Shown: piece after piece, positions 28,474-37,438 of the stretch | Layout: each line of letters opens with the position of its first letter | How positions within the stretch are numbered: position 1 is the stretch's first letter | DNA from: Hymenobacter aerophilus DSM 13606 | GTDB lineage: Bacteria > Bacteroidota > Bacteroidia > Cytophagales > Hymenobacteraceae | Length of the DNA stretch: 64,000 nucleotides | NCBI RefSeq assembly: GCF_000382225.1 | Contig: NZ_KB907800.1 | Location: forward strand, 248,001-312,000 | Direction: 5' to 3' | The notes under the pieces: model-generated | What the model saw: the letters and a program-made list of their open reading frames with translations, nothing else | What the model was told of the DNA's origin: nothing | Databases searched by the model: none | Position numbers and translations under genes: made by a program

Positions 28474-28506
28474 CGAAAAAACCTGCCGGATGGGGCAGGT
28501 TTTTCG
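28474..28506 (-). terminator. Terminator downstream of tRNA-Gly
   Basis: Stem CGAAAAAACCTGCC / GGCAGGTTTTTCG just beyond the CCA end of tRNA-Gly, with a T run on the minus strand. It also lies 12 bases upstream of the HNH pseudogene start. Confidence 0.82.
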
Positions 28507-28509
28507 TGT

Positions 28510-28585
28510 TGGAGCGGGAGACGAGGTTCGAACTCGCGACCTCGACCTTGGCAAGGTCGCGCTCTACCAGCTGAGCTACTCTCGC
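28510..28585 (-). tRNA. tRNA-Gly (anticodon GCC), CCA encoded
   Basis: The 76-nucleotide gene reads GCGAGAGTAGCTCAGCTGG at its 5' end on the minus strand. The anticodon loop TTGCCAA gives GCC. The T arm is GCGAG-TTCGAAC-CTCGT, and the 3' end is CTCCCGC-T-CCA. The acceptor stem GCGAGAG/CTCCCGC has an A-C mismatch at position 4-69; all other pairs are Watson-Crick. Confidence 0.95.
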
Positions 28586-28620
28586 TTGAGATTCAAACGC
28601 CCTGGAGCGTTTTGGTGTGA

Positions 28621-28650
28621 CAAAGGTAGTACAGCAAATCCTGAAGTCAA
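28621..28650 (-). promoter_or_regulatory. Promoter of tRNA-Gly, TTG-N19-TACCTTTG
   Basis: On the minus strand TTG (28650-28648), a 19-base spacer and TACCTTTG (28628-28621) match the Bacteroidota sigma-A consensus exactly. The -7 box lies 36 bases upstream of the tRNA 5' end. This is the best promoter in the window. Confidence 0.85.
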
Positions 28651-28812
28651 GCCCTGCCTGTAAAAAAACCGGTTAATTAAGTCCATTTAAAGGCTTTTGC
28701 TTTGATTGTCAGCCAGAAAATTTTTCGTCGCCGAGCCTGGCCACAGCCCAACCGAGCCCCGACCCAGCGGCCCGAACAGCCAGAAGCTGAGCCGGGCCGC
28801 CGGTTCCGGGCG

Positions 28813-31620
28813 CTACTTGCCGCCACCTACTGCCAGCTTCAGCTCATTAAGCTTCAGCAGGGCCTCAATCGGCGTTAGGGTGTTCACATCGAGCTGCGTC
28901 AGCAGTTCGCGCAGATGTTCCAGGGCCGGGTCGGCGGGCTCGAACATGCTGAGTTGTAAGCTGGGGCGCGGGGCCGAGTGCACGGCGGCCGCCGGCTGGG
29001 CTTTCGGGCCGGCTGGCCGGACGGCTTCGGGCGTTTCGGCGCGGCTGTTCAGGGGCACTACCTTGCCGCTGGTTGCGTCGGCGTCGGCGTTATCATCCAG
29101 GCCCACCAGCAGGTCGTCGAACTCGGTGGGCTGGTCGGGCTCCAGGCCGGTGTTGGCCCGCTCCTGCTCCAGGTGGTGCATGATTTCGTTGGCCCGCAGC
29201 ACTACGGCCGTGGGCATGCCGGCCATGCGGGCCACGTGGATGCCGAAGCTGTGCTCGGAGCCGCCCTCGCGCAGCTTGCGCAGAAACAGGATGCGGTTGT
29301 CGGCTTCCTTCACGGCCACGTGGTAGTTGCGCACGCGGGGGCAGTCGGCGGCTAGCTGGTTGAGCTCGTGGTAGTGGGTGGCGAACAGCGTTTTGGCCCG
29401 CGCCCGCGGCGAGTTGTGCAGGTGCTCTACGATGGCCCAGGCGATGCTGATGCCGTCGTAGGTGCTCGTGCCGCGCCCGATTTCGTCCATTAGCACCAGA
29501 CTTCTATCCGACAAATTATTGAGGATGCTGGCCGTTTCGGTCATCTCCACCATGAAGGTGCTTTCGCCCTTGCTCAGGTTGTCGGAAGCGCCGACGCGGG
29601 TGAAAATTTTATCGATGACGCCCACGTGGGCCGCATCGGCGGGCACGAAGGAGCCTATCTGGGCCAGCAGCACAATCAGGGCTGTTTGGCGCAGCAGGGC
29701 CGATTTGCCGGCCATGTTGGGGCCGGTTATCACCACGATTTGCTGCTCGTCCTGGTCGAGGCGCAGGTCGTTGGGGATGTACTGCTCGCCGGGAGGCAGC
29801 TGGCGCTCGATTACCGGGTGGCGGCCGGCGGTGATGTCGAGGGTCGTGCTATCGTCCACCATGGGCTTCACGTAGCGGTGCTGGCGGGCGGTGGCGGCGA
29901 AGGAGGCCAGACAGTCGGCTACGCCGATGGCGCGGGCGTTCTGCTGCACCTGGGGCACGTACTCGGCGGCCGTTAGCACCAGCTCAGTGTAGATGCGCTG
30001 CTCGATGATGAACAGGCGCTCCTCGGCGTTGAGGATTTTCTCCTCGTACACCTTTAGCTCCTCGGTAATGTAACGCTCGGCATTCACCAGCGTCTGCTTG
30101 CGAATCCAGGTAGCCGGCACCTTGTCTTTGTGGGCGTTGGTAACTTCGAGGTAGTAGCCGAACACCTTGTTGTAGGCTACTTTGAGCGAGGAAATGTCGG
30201 TTTCCTGGATGGCTTTCTGCTGGAGCTGGAACAGGTAGTCCTTGCCCGAGCCGGCCATGCGGCGCAGCTCGTCCAGCTCGGCATCAATGTTATCGAGCAG
30301 CACGCCGCCCTGGTTGGTGAGAATGGGCGCGTCTTCCCGGATTTTCGTCTGGATTTCCTCGCGCAGCGCGGCGCAGGGGTTGAGCTGGTCGGCCAGCTTT
30401 TGCAGGGCCTTTACGCCCGAGGCGGCCAGCTCGTCGCGGATGGGGCCGATGGCTTCGAGGGCGCGGGCGAGTTGCAGCAGCTCGCGGGGGTTGATGCGGC
30501 GCACGGCCACCTTGGAAATCAGCCGCTCCAAGTCGTTTATCTGGCGCAGGTGCTGCTGCAAATTCTCCAGTAGCTCGGGGGTTTGCAGCAAGGCGTCCAC
30601 CGTATCGAGGCGGCGCTGAATCTGGGCGGGCTCCTTGAGGGGCAGCACCACCCATTTGCGCAGCAGCCGGGCGCCCATCGGGGTAATGGTCTGATCGAGA
30701 ATGTCAATCAAGGGCACGCCGCCGGGGTGCTGGGCCTGCACCAGCTCCAGGTTGCGCACCGTGAAGCGGTCCAGCCACACGTACTTGTCCTCCTCCAGCC
30801 GCCCGATGCTGCCGATGTGGCCCACGTCGGTGTGCTTGGTTTCGGCCAGGTAGTGGAGGATGCAGCCGGCGGCCGTGATGCCCTCGCGCAGTCCTTCAAT
30901 GCCGAAGCCCTTGAGGGAGGTGGTGTTGAAGTGGCGCGTGAGCTGCTCGTAACCGTAGTCGTGGCCGAACACCCATTCTTCCAGCGCGTTGTGGCAGTAG
31001 TCGGGCCCGAAGTGGCCCTCGAACTCGCTCCGGCTTTTCTTGCAGAACAGCACCTCGGCCGGCTGGAAGTTCTGGAGCAGCTTGCCCAGGTACTCCACCG
31101 TGCCCTGGGCCACCAGGAATTCGCCGGTACTGATGTCGAGAAAGCTGATGCCGGCTTCCTGTTTGCCAAAATGCACGGCGCAGAGGTAGTTGTTGCTGCG
31201 GCGCTCCAGCACGTTGTCGTGCAAACTCACGCCGGGCGTCACCAGCTCCGTAACGCCGCGCTTGACGAGGCCCTTGGCCTGCTTGGGGTCTTCGAGCTGG
31301 TCGCAGATGGCTACGCGCTGGCCGGCCCGCACCAGCTTGGGCAAATAGGTATCGAGCGAGTGGTGGGGGAAGCCGGCCAGCGGGGTTTCCGAGGGCGTGC
31401 CGGCCCCGCGCTTGGTGAGCGTGATATCGAGGATGCGCGAGGCCGTCACGGCGTCCTCGCCAAAGGTTTCATAGAAGTCGCCCACCCGAAACAGCAGCAC
31501 CGCGCCGGGGTAGGTTTGCTTGAGCTGCTGGTACTGCTTCATCAGCGGCGTATCGGCCACGGCGGGCGGCCCCAGCGTGCCGTGCGTGCGGACGGGCTTT
31601 TTCTCTTTCAGGACTTTCAC
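28813..31620 (-). CDS. mutS: DNA mismatch repair protein MutS
   Basis: MutS recognises mismatches and recruits MutL. The 935-residue protein shows the expected domains: mismatch-binding domain I with 'LLFRVGDFYETFGEDA' (the Phe-x-Glu motif, 'FYETF'), connector, lever and clamp, and the C-terminal ABC-type ATPase with Walker A 'GPNMAGKS', Walker B 'SLVLMDEIGRGTSTYDG' and 'LFATHYHEL'. The C-terminal 120 residues are a long Pro/Ala-rich tail that ends in a short helical region. The start is GTG at 31620; the first ATG in frame (31542) would cut into the region before domain I. It is divergent from the TrmH-type methyltransferase, with a palindromic element between them. Confidence 0.96.
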   Translation of the reverse strand: MKVLKEKKPVRTHGTLGPPAVADTPLMKQYQQLKQTYPGAVLLFRVGDFYETFGEDAVTASRILDITLTKRGAGTPSETPLAGFPHHSLDTYLPKLVRAGQRVAICDQLEDPKQAKGLVKRGVTELVTPGVSLHDNVLERRSNNYLCAVHFGKQEAGISFLDISTGEFLVAQGTVEYLGKLLQNFQPAEVLFCKKSRSEFEGHFGPDYCHNALEEWVFGHDYGYEQLTRHFNTTSLKGFGIEGLREGITAAGCILHYLAETKHTDVGHIGSIGRLEEDKYVWLDRFTVRNLELVQAQHPGGVPLIDILDQTITPMGARLLRKWVVLPLKEPAQIQRRLDTVDALLQTPELLENLQQHLRQINDLERLISKVAVRRINPRELLQLARALEAIGPIRDELAASGVKALQKLADQLNPCAALREEIQTKIREDAPILTNQGGVLLDNIDAELDELRRMAGSGKDYLFQLQQKAIQETDISSLKVAYNKVFGYYLEVTNAHKDKVPATWIRKQTLVNAERYITEELKVYEEKILNAEERLFIIEQRIYTELVLTAAEYVPQVQQNARAIGVADCLASFAATARQHRYVKPMVDDSTTLDITAGRHPVIERQLPPGEQYIPNDLRLDQDEQQIVVITGPNMAGKSALLRQTALIVLLAQIGSFVPADAAHVGVIDKIFTRVGASDNLSKGESTFMVEMTETASILNNLSDRSLVLMDEIGRGTSTYDGISIAWAIVEHLHNSPRARAKTLFATHYHELNQLAADCPRVRNYHVAVKEADNRILFLRKLREGGSEHSFGIHVARMAGMPTAVVLRANEIMHHLEQERANTGLEPDQPTEFDDLLVGLDDNADADATSGKVVPLNSRAETPEAVRPAGPKAQPAAAVHSAPRPSLQLSMFEPADPALEHLRELLTQLDVNTLTPIEALLKLNELKLAVGGGK

Positions 31621-31649
31621 TTAGTAACGGTAATTCGGAAGGATAAAAG

Positions 31650-31754
31650 CGCTCTACTTGTCATCCTGAGCGGAGCGAAGGACCTTATCACGTCGGAGCG
31701 AGTCGTTGGAGCGTGACAAGGTCCTTCGCTCCGCTCAGGATGACAAGTAGAGCG
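31650..31754. repeat. Palindromic element, core class GTCATCCTGAGC, no tandem arms
   Basis: A 43-base inverted repeat with one mismatch (31650-31692 and 31712-31754) containing TGTCATCCTGAGCGGAGCGA. It is closely related to the core at 53409-53515, sharing GGACCTTATCAC. It lies between the divergent genes mutS and the TrmH-type methyltransferase. Confidence 0.9.
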
Positions 31755-31792
31755 TGCAGCTCATCAACACCCCATGCCCCGGCGGGCGTTCC

Positions 31793-31800
31793 TACCTTTG
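31793..31800 (+). promoter_or_regulatory. -7 box TACCTTTG four bases before the methyltransferase ATG
   Basis: TACCTTTG ends at 31800 and ATG is at 31805, the same spacing as at the glycosyltransferase gene. A leaderless transcript is predicted. Confidence 0.55.
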
Positions 31801-31804
31801 CCGG

Positions 31805-32341
31805 ATGCGCAAACTCTCGATGGACGAACTGAACCGGCTGACGGTGGCCGACTTCAAAAATACGCGAAAATTCCCCCTTACCCTCGTGCTCGACAACGTG
31901 CGCAGCCTGCACAACGTGGGCGCCGCCTTCCGCACCGCCGACGCCTTTGCGGTGGAGAAAATCTGGCTCTGCGGCATCACCGGCCGCCCGCCGCACCGCG
32001 ACATCACCAAAACGGCCCTGGGCTCCACCGAGTCGGTGGCCTGGGAGTACGCGCCTACTACCCTGGAGGCACTACACCAGTTGAAGGCCGCCGGTTACGT
32101 GCTGGTAGCCGTGGAGCAAACCACCGAAAGCATACTGCTGGCCGACTTCATCATAGCAGCCGATCAGCCCTACGCGTTGGTAATGGGCAATGAGGTGTTC
32201 GGGGTGGAAGACGAGGTGCTGGCCCTCTGCGACGCGGCGGTGGAAATCCCGCAATTCGGTACCAAGCACAGCCTGAATGTGAGCGTGGCGGCCGGCGTAG
32301 TACTATGGGAGTTTATCAGCAAGCTTGAAAAGTCAGTTTAG
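31805..32341 (+). CDS. SpoU/TrmH-family RNA 2'-O-methyltransferase
   Basis: This 178-residue SPOUT-fold enzyme should methylate a ribose 2'-OH in tRNA or rRNA with S-adenosylmethionine. The three SpoU motifs are present: motif 1 'LVLDNVRSLHNVGAAFRTAD', motif 2 'ALVMGNEVFGVEDEVL' and motif 3 'IPQFGTKHSLNVSVAAGVVLWE'. It lacks the N-terminal substrate-binding domain of RlmB-type enzymes, so a tRNA target is somewhat more likely, but the site cannot be named. The ATG at 31805 is preferred because a -7 box directly precedes it. Confidence 0.93.
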   Translation: MRKLSMDELNRLTVADFKNTRKFPLTLVLDNVRSLHNVGAAFRTADAFAVEKIWLCGITGRPPHRDITKTALGSTESVAWEYAPTTLEALHQLKAAGYVLVAVEQTTESILLADFIIAADQPYALVMGNEVFGVEDEVLALCDAAVEIPQFGTKHSLNVSVAAGVVLWEFISKLEKSV

Positions 32342-32426
32342 CATTCGCACAGCGTATGTTTTAGAAAAAATCACGAAATACAGATAATATATTGTTCTTA
32401 ATTCCAAAAAGGCTTGGTTTTATTCG

Positions 32427-32434
32427 TAGTTTTG
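32427..32434 (+). promoter_or_regulatory. -7 box TAGTTTTG of the M36 peptidase gene
   Basis: TAGTTTTG matches TAnnTTTG, in an AT-rich stretch 68 bases before the ATG at 32502. Confidence 0.4.
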
Positions 32435-32501
32435 AAATTATCAGTAGACAGCTCATCGCTGTTTGGTTGTTGCCTTTTCCGCTTTCACTTAACCTCTATT
32501 A

Positions 32502-35188
32502 ATGAAACCAACCTTTACTCCTGCAGCCCGGATGTTGGCTGCCGCGGCGTTGCTGGCCCTGCCAGGTTTAGCTGTGGCCCAGAACGCTGCTCCCGACAGC
32601 CGGGCCCTGAATGCCCTCCAAAGCCGGGCGGCTAGCTTTGGCATAAGCGCCGCCGATGCAGCCGACGCAACTGTTTCCAGCCAGCACACCGATGCGCAAA
32701 ATGGCGTTACGCACGTATCCTGAACCAGCGCGTGCAAGGCATTGAGGTGTACGGAGCCGTGGCCAGCGTACACTTGACCGCTAATGGTCAGGTAGCGACC
32801 ATGAACAGCAGCTTCCTGCCCGGCATACAGGTACTGGCTCGTGGGTCGGCTCCGACCCCTTCACTTTCGGCCCAGCAGGCGGTTGCCGCCGCCGCCCGGG
32901 CGTTAGATATACCTGCACCCGGCGCGCTGACGGTGCTTAAGGCCGGTTCGGCCGCTGAGGGCATGGAATTCAGCGACGGAGGAATTTCCTCCGATAAAAT
33001 TCCGGTAAAACTCATGTACCTGCCCATGCCAAACGGCTCGTTGCGGTTGGTATGGGATGTTACGCTGGCCCCGCGCAGTGGCGTGCATTACTGGAACGCC
33101 CGGGTAGATGCCTCAACGGGAGTCCTGCTCGACAAAACCGACTTCAACGTGTCGGAGAACTTCAGCATGCTGAGCCTGACTCGGCCCCTGAGCATTGCGG
33201 CGGCAGTTGCTACAACCCCAACGGCCCGTCCGACGGCTACGCCTAACAGCTATAATGTATGGCCGCTAACCGTTGAGAGCCCCATGCACGGGGCCCGGCA
33301 ACTCGTTACCAATCCCGCCGACAAAAAGTTTTCGCCCTTCGGCTGGCATGATACCAACGGTGCCGCCGGTGCTGAATACACCATTACGCGGGGCAACAAC
33401 GTGTACGCCTACGATGACCCCGACGATGACAACAACAGCAAGGGCAAAAACTTCAGCCCCGATGGTGGAGCAGACCTGATTTTCGACTTTCCTTTCGACG
33501 ATAAACGGGCCACGCTCGCCAATACCAACCTGAGCGCGGCCGTTACCAACCTGTTCTACTGGAATAACCTGATGCACGACGTGATGGCCCACAAGGGCTT
33601 TGACGAGGCAAGCGGTAACTTCCAGACGACCAACTATACTACCAAGGGCCTAGGCAAGGACGAAGTGCAGGCGGAAGCGCAGGACAAGTCGGGCCTGACT
33701 CCGCCGACGCTTGGCAACGCCAACTTCGGAACGCCCGCCGATGGCATGAAGCCGCGGATGCAGATGTATCTGTGGGACGAATCGGTGGCTGATGCCGTAA
33801 TTACCGGACCAGCTAACTTGGCGGGCGACATCAAGGCTACTGAGGGTGCCTTTACGGTTCCGATTGCCAAGATAGGGCCCATAAGTGGTTCACTGGTGCT
33901 GGCTGCCGACGGTACAACAACTCCTACTTTCGGTTGCGCACCCTACGCTAACGCCGCGGCCGTGAAGGGCAACATTGCTGTGGTTGACCGCGGAACCTGC
34001 ACGTTCCTTGTCAAGGTGCAGCAGGCCCAGGCGGCCGGGGCGAAGATGGTCATCATCATCAACAACAACGCCGATCAGGCTCCTTTTGGCTTCGTAGGCG
34101 ACACGACCGGCATCCGTATCCCTGGTCTTATGATTGGGTTGGTTGACGGCAACCGCATCAAGCAGGCCCTGGCGGCCGGTACACCGGTGCAGATGAGCTT
34201 CTCAGGTGAAGTGAAAACGTTCTATCGGGATGGTGACTTCGACAACGGCATCATCGCCCACGAGTACGGCCACGGCATCTCCAACCGCCTGACTGGCGGC
34301 GCTGACAAGTCTAACTGCCTCACCAACCAGGAGCAAATGGGTGAAGGCTGGAGCGACTTCTTTGCGCTCTGGATGACCACCAAACCCGGCGACATAGGTG
34401 CTACCGGCCGCGGCATTGGCACCTATGCTTCCTTCCAGGAAACCAATGGCATCGGCATTCGCCCCACTCGCTATAGCACCGACTTCAAAATCAACCCTTC
34501 TACGTACAAACTGATAGGTACTGAGAACTACGGTACTTATCAGGATGCTGACAACCGTACCCGCGTATATGTGCACAGCATTGGCTACGTCTGGGCATCT
34601 GCTCTGTGGGACCTGAACTGGGCACTGATCGAGAAGTACGGCTACGAGCAGAACCTCACCGCTGCTACCGGAGGCAATAATATTGCGCTTAAGCTGGTTA
34701 TTGATGGTCTTAAGCTACAGCCCTGCAGCCCTGGCTTCCTCGATGGCCGCGACGCCATCCTGAAGGCTGATATGCTGAACAACAATGGAGCAAACACCGA
34801 CCTGATCTGGAAAGTATTCGCTCGTCGGGGTATGGGTTTCAGTGCTAAGCAGGGCAGCAGCAATGTTGTTACCGACCAGACGCCAGCCTTCGATACGCCT
34901 CCATTGACGGGCGTTGGCAAGCAACTGAGTGGCGCCCTGCTCGACGTATATCCTAACCCTGCTAGCGAGCAGGTACTGATCCGTACGCAGGTAAACAGCG
35001 CCGTTCCGGTACAGGTAGAGTTGCTGACCATCCTGGGCCAGCGCGTATTTGACCAGACCATTTCGGCGGCCCGCTTGCAGCAGGATGGCTTAACGGTAAA
35101 CACCTCTACAATAGCCCCGGGCCTGTATGTAGTACGCCTCACCACTTCGGAAGGTACTCTCACCAAGAAGCTTGTAGTGCAACACTAA
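32502..35188 (+). pseudogene. Secreted M36 (fungalysin-type) metallopeptidase with PA insert and T9SS sorting domain, frameshifted
   Basis: The N-terminal frame starts at ATG 32502 with a signal peptide ('LPGLAVAQ') and propeptide start and stops at TGA 32721-32723 after 'DAQNGVTHVS'. The rest is open in the next frame, where 'LNQRVQGIEVYGAVASVHL' continues the propeptide exactly as expected, so one base is missing near 32717-32720 (GTATCCTG where GTATACCTG would restore the frame). The remainder is intact: propeptide, M36 catalytic domain split by a PA insert ('GTCTFLVKVQQAQAAGAK'), zinc site HEYGH at 34259-34273 with 'EQMGEGWSDFFALW', and a type A T9SS sorting domain ('VYPNPASEQVLI' to 'KKLVVQH'). 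Either a recent pseudogene or a sequencing error. Confidence 0.9.
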
Positions 35189-35212
35189 GCACCTCTCCCG
35201 CTTCGACATAGT

Positions 35213-35245
35213 AAAACCGCCCGGCAGGCTGCCGGGCGGTTTTTT
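35213..35245 (+). terminator. Rho-independent terminator after the M36 peptidase
   Basis: Perfect 14-bp stem AAAACCGCCCGGCA / TGCCGGGCGGTTTT, three-base loop, then a T run, 24 bases after the stop codon. Confidence 0.93.
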
Positions 35246-35302
35246 GTTGCCGTACCTACCTCCGCCGTATGCAATGCGCGGCTTCGTTTTATCTTGCCGC
35301 CG

Positions 35303-35719
35303 ATGCCTGACTTCCTCCGCCCCGATGCCGCCCTGCTGGCCCTGCGCCCCGTGGTAACCGCCGAAACCACTACCACGCCCGCCACGCCCGGCGACTTCCT
35401 GCATGCCACGCTGCGGCCCGTGCTCAAGCTCCAGAACCCGCTGCTGCTGGCCGTAGTAGCCGATTTCGTGCGCGACCACCACGTGCCGCTGGCCACCGCC
35501 GCCCCCGCCGACCAAGTGCGGCTGCTGGCCGAGCTGCTGGGCCGCAACACCAAGCTGCGCTACACGGTAGTAGGGTTGATAACCGGCGTGTTCAGCACCG
35601 AAGAAACGGCCTTCTACCGCCAGCACCGCCCCGAGTTGAACCGCCGGCTGCTGGAACTGGCCACCCGCCGGGTGCAGGACCAGGCCGCCACCGTAGCCGC
35701 GCTAAGCTTAACCACATGA
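35303..35719 (+). CDS. Hypothetical protein, overlapping the J-domain gene
   Basis: This 138-residue, mostly helical soluble protein has no motif that I recognise ('RPVLKLQNPLLLAVVADFVR', 'NTKLRYTVVGLITGVFS'). ATG at 35303 is preceded by a TATCTTG box (35290-35296), a weak relative of TAnnTTTG. Its stop codon overlaps the start of the next gene (ATGA), so it is translationally coupled to the J-domain membrane protein. Codon usage is that of the host genome. Confidence 0.75.
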   Translation: MPDFLRPDAALLALRPVVTAETTTTPATPGDFLHATLRPVLKLQNPLLLAVVADFVRDHHVPLATAAPADQVRLLAELLGRNTKLRYTVVGLITGVFSTEETAFYRQHRPELNRRLLELATRRVQDQAATVAALSLTT

Positions 35720-36519
35720 GCACGCATTACACCACGCTGGGCCTGACTTCCAGCGCTTCGGAGGCGGATATCCGGCGGGCGTACCGGCAACTGGTGTGGA
35801 TTACGCACCCCGACCGCACCCCCGATCCGGCCGCCCACGCCCGCTACCTGGCCGTGAACGATGCCTACGAAGTGCTGAGCAACCCTGCCCGCCGCGCCGC
35901 CTACGATGCGGCGCTGGAGTGGCGGGCTACGGCCAGGCCCAAGCCTGTTACCCCGCCGGTTGCGCAACGGCCGGGCGCTCAGCCAAGGGGCCGCCCCCCG
36001 CACTCCGCCCGCCAGCCCCCGCCCAACCGGCCGCACGGCCGGACCACCCCCCGAACTGCCAGCTTCGACCTGCGGCCTTATGCCCACCTTATTCGTGGAT
36101 CTGGCCGGGTGCTGCTGGCTTTTGGATTGCTACTGCTGCTCGACTACGCTTTTTTGTATCGTACTACTTCTACCCGCGTGCTGGCCCTCAATGTCGTATC
36201 ATCCAGCTATCCGGCTGTTATGGTTACCACGTGGGGGCGCATCCCCGTTTACAGCCCGGTACCGGCCAACCTGCTTCAGCTTCCGCTGGAGGTACGGTAC
36301 ACCCCGATCTTCCGATTCACTCGCTCGGCCCGGCTACCTAACGGCCAGCACCTAGTGGTAGAAAACCCGGAATCCACCTTACTGGGCTTTGTTTACTTCA
36401 TGCTTCTGCTGGCGCTGCTAAGTCAATGGTTGTGGCTTAGCCTGTCCATGCGGCTCAACTCGCTGATGCTGGCCAGCGCCACGGCAGTTTTGATTGTGCT
36501 ACTTATGCTGCGCCACTGA
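35716..36519 (+). CDS. J-domain membrane protein
   Basis: The 267-residue protein has an N-terminal J domain (about 1-68: 'YTTLGLTSSASEADIRRAY', HPD tripeptide in 'THPDRT', 'AYEVLSNPARRAAYD'), a Pro/Arg-rich linker (about 75-120) and three hydrophobic segments: 'VLLAFGLLLLLDYAFLY', 'LLGFVYFMLLLALLSQWLW' and 'LMLASATAVLIVLLML'. It should recruit and stimulate a DnaK-type Hsp70 at the inner membrane. There is no Gly/Phe region or zinc-finger domain, so it is a class III J protein. Together with the overlapping upstream gene it forms a two-gene unit. Its last three codons and stop are part of a 31-bp palindrome. Confidence 0.88.
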   Translation: MSTHYTTLGLTSSASEADIRRAYRQLVWITHPDRTPDPAAHARYLAVNDAYEVLSNPARRAAYDAALEWRATARPKPVTPPVAQRPGAQPRGRPPHSARQPPPNRPHGRTTPRTASFDLRPYAHLIRGSGRVLLAFGLLLLLDYAFLYRTTSTRVLALNVVSSSYPAVMVTTWGRIPVYSPVPANLLQLPLEVRYTPIFRFTRSARLPNGQHLVVENPESTLLGFVYFMLLLALLSQWLWLSLSMRLNSLMLASATAVLIVLLMLRH

Positions 36520-36583
36520 GGAACCGGCAAAAAGGCCCACGACAGTTGCCGCGGGCCTTTTTGCCGGTTCCTCAGTGGCGCAG
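36508..36583. terminator. Long bidirectional terminator, perfect 31-bp stem
   Basis: The arms 36508-36538 and 36553-36583 are perfect inverted copies with a 14-base loop. The left arm begins inside the J-domain gene (its last codons CTGCGCCAC and TGA). Runs of A5 and T5 inside the stem give a terminator core for both strands between the J-domain gene (+) and terC (-). Confidence 0.85.
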
Positions 36584-36613
36584 AGCGCAATTCCTGTAGC
36601 TCACTCCTCACCG

Positions 36614-37387
36614 CTAATCATAGGGCGAGTCGCGCAGGTGTACGGGCGGGGCCTTTTTGCGCAGGCGCATGTTCAGCAGCTCCACCAGCAGCGAGAAGGC
36701 CATAGCGAAGTAGATGTAGCCCTTCTCGATTTCCTTGTGGAAAGCCTCCATCACCAGCAGCACCCCAATCATAATCAGGAACGAGAGGGCCAGCATTTTG
36801 ATGGTGGGGTTGCGGTTGACGAAATCGGCCACCACGCCCGAGAAGGCAATCATCACGCCCATCGACAGAATCACGGCCAGAATCATAATCAGCACGTTGT
36901 CCACGAGGCCCACGGCCGTCAGGATGGAATCGAAGCTGAAAACGATGTCGATGACGATGATTTGGAAGATGATGTTGAGCATGTTAGCGCGGCCCTGGCC
37001 GGCCTGGGTTTCGTCCTCTTCCTCGCCCTGCAGCTTGGTATGGATTTCGGTGGTGCTCTTGCCAATCAGAAACAGGCCACCAGCCAGCAGAATCAGGTCG
37101 CGCCCGCTCACGCCAAACGGCTCATCGAGCCAGGGCAGGTTTAGGGTAAACAACGAAGCTTTCAGCCCCACAATCCAGCTGATGCTCAGCAGCAGCCCGA
37201 TGCGGCACACCAGCGCCAGCAGCAGCCCGATGGTGCGCCCGCGCGGCTGCAGCTCGCGCGGCAACCGGTTGACGATGATGGAAATGAAGATAATGTTGTC
37301 GATGCCCAGCACGATTTCCATGAACGTGAGCGTGAGCAGACTCACCCAGGTGTGCGCCTGAGAAAAAACCGAGAAGTCGAAGTGCAT
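36614..37387 (-). CDS. TerC-family integral membrane protein
   Basis: The 257-residue protein has seven to eight transmembrane helices. The two conserved acidic motifs of the TerC family are present: 'EIVLGIDNIIFISI' near the N-terminus and 'DIVFSFDSILTAVG' in the middle. TerC proteins are linked to tellurite resistance and, in recent work on other bacteria, to manganese export and metal loading of exported enzymes. The substrate here is inferred only from the family. ATG at 37387; yajQ lies upstream on the same strand, 51 bases away. Confidence 0.93.
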   Translation of the reverse strand: MHFDFSVFSQAHTWVSLLTLTFMEIVLGIDNIIFISIIVNRLPRELQPRGRTIGLLLALVCRIGLLLSISWIVGLKASLFTLNLPWLDEPFGVSGRDLILLAGGLFLIGKSTTEIHTKLQGEEEDETQAGQGRANMLNIIFQIIVIDIVFSFDSILTAVGLVDNVLIMILAVILSMGVMIAFSGVVADFVNRNPTIKMLALSFLIMIGVLLVMEAFHKEIEKGYIYFAMAFSLLVELLNMRLRKKAPPVHLRDSPYD

Positions 37388-37438
37388 CGGGTTGGTAGGC
37401 TGATTGCTGGAATGGGCTGGCGGCGCAAAACCGGCTGT

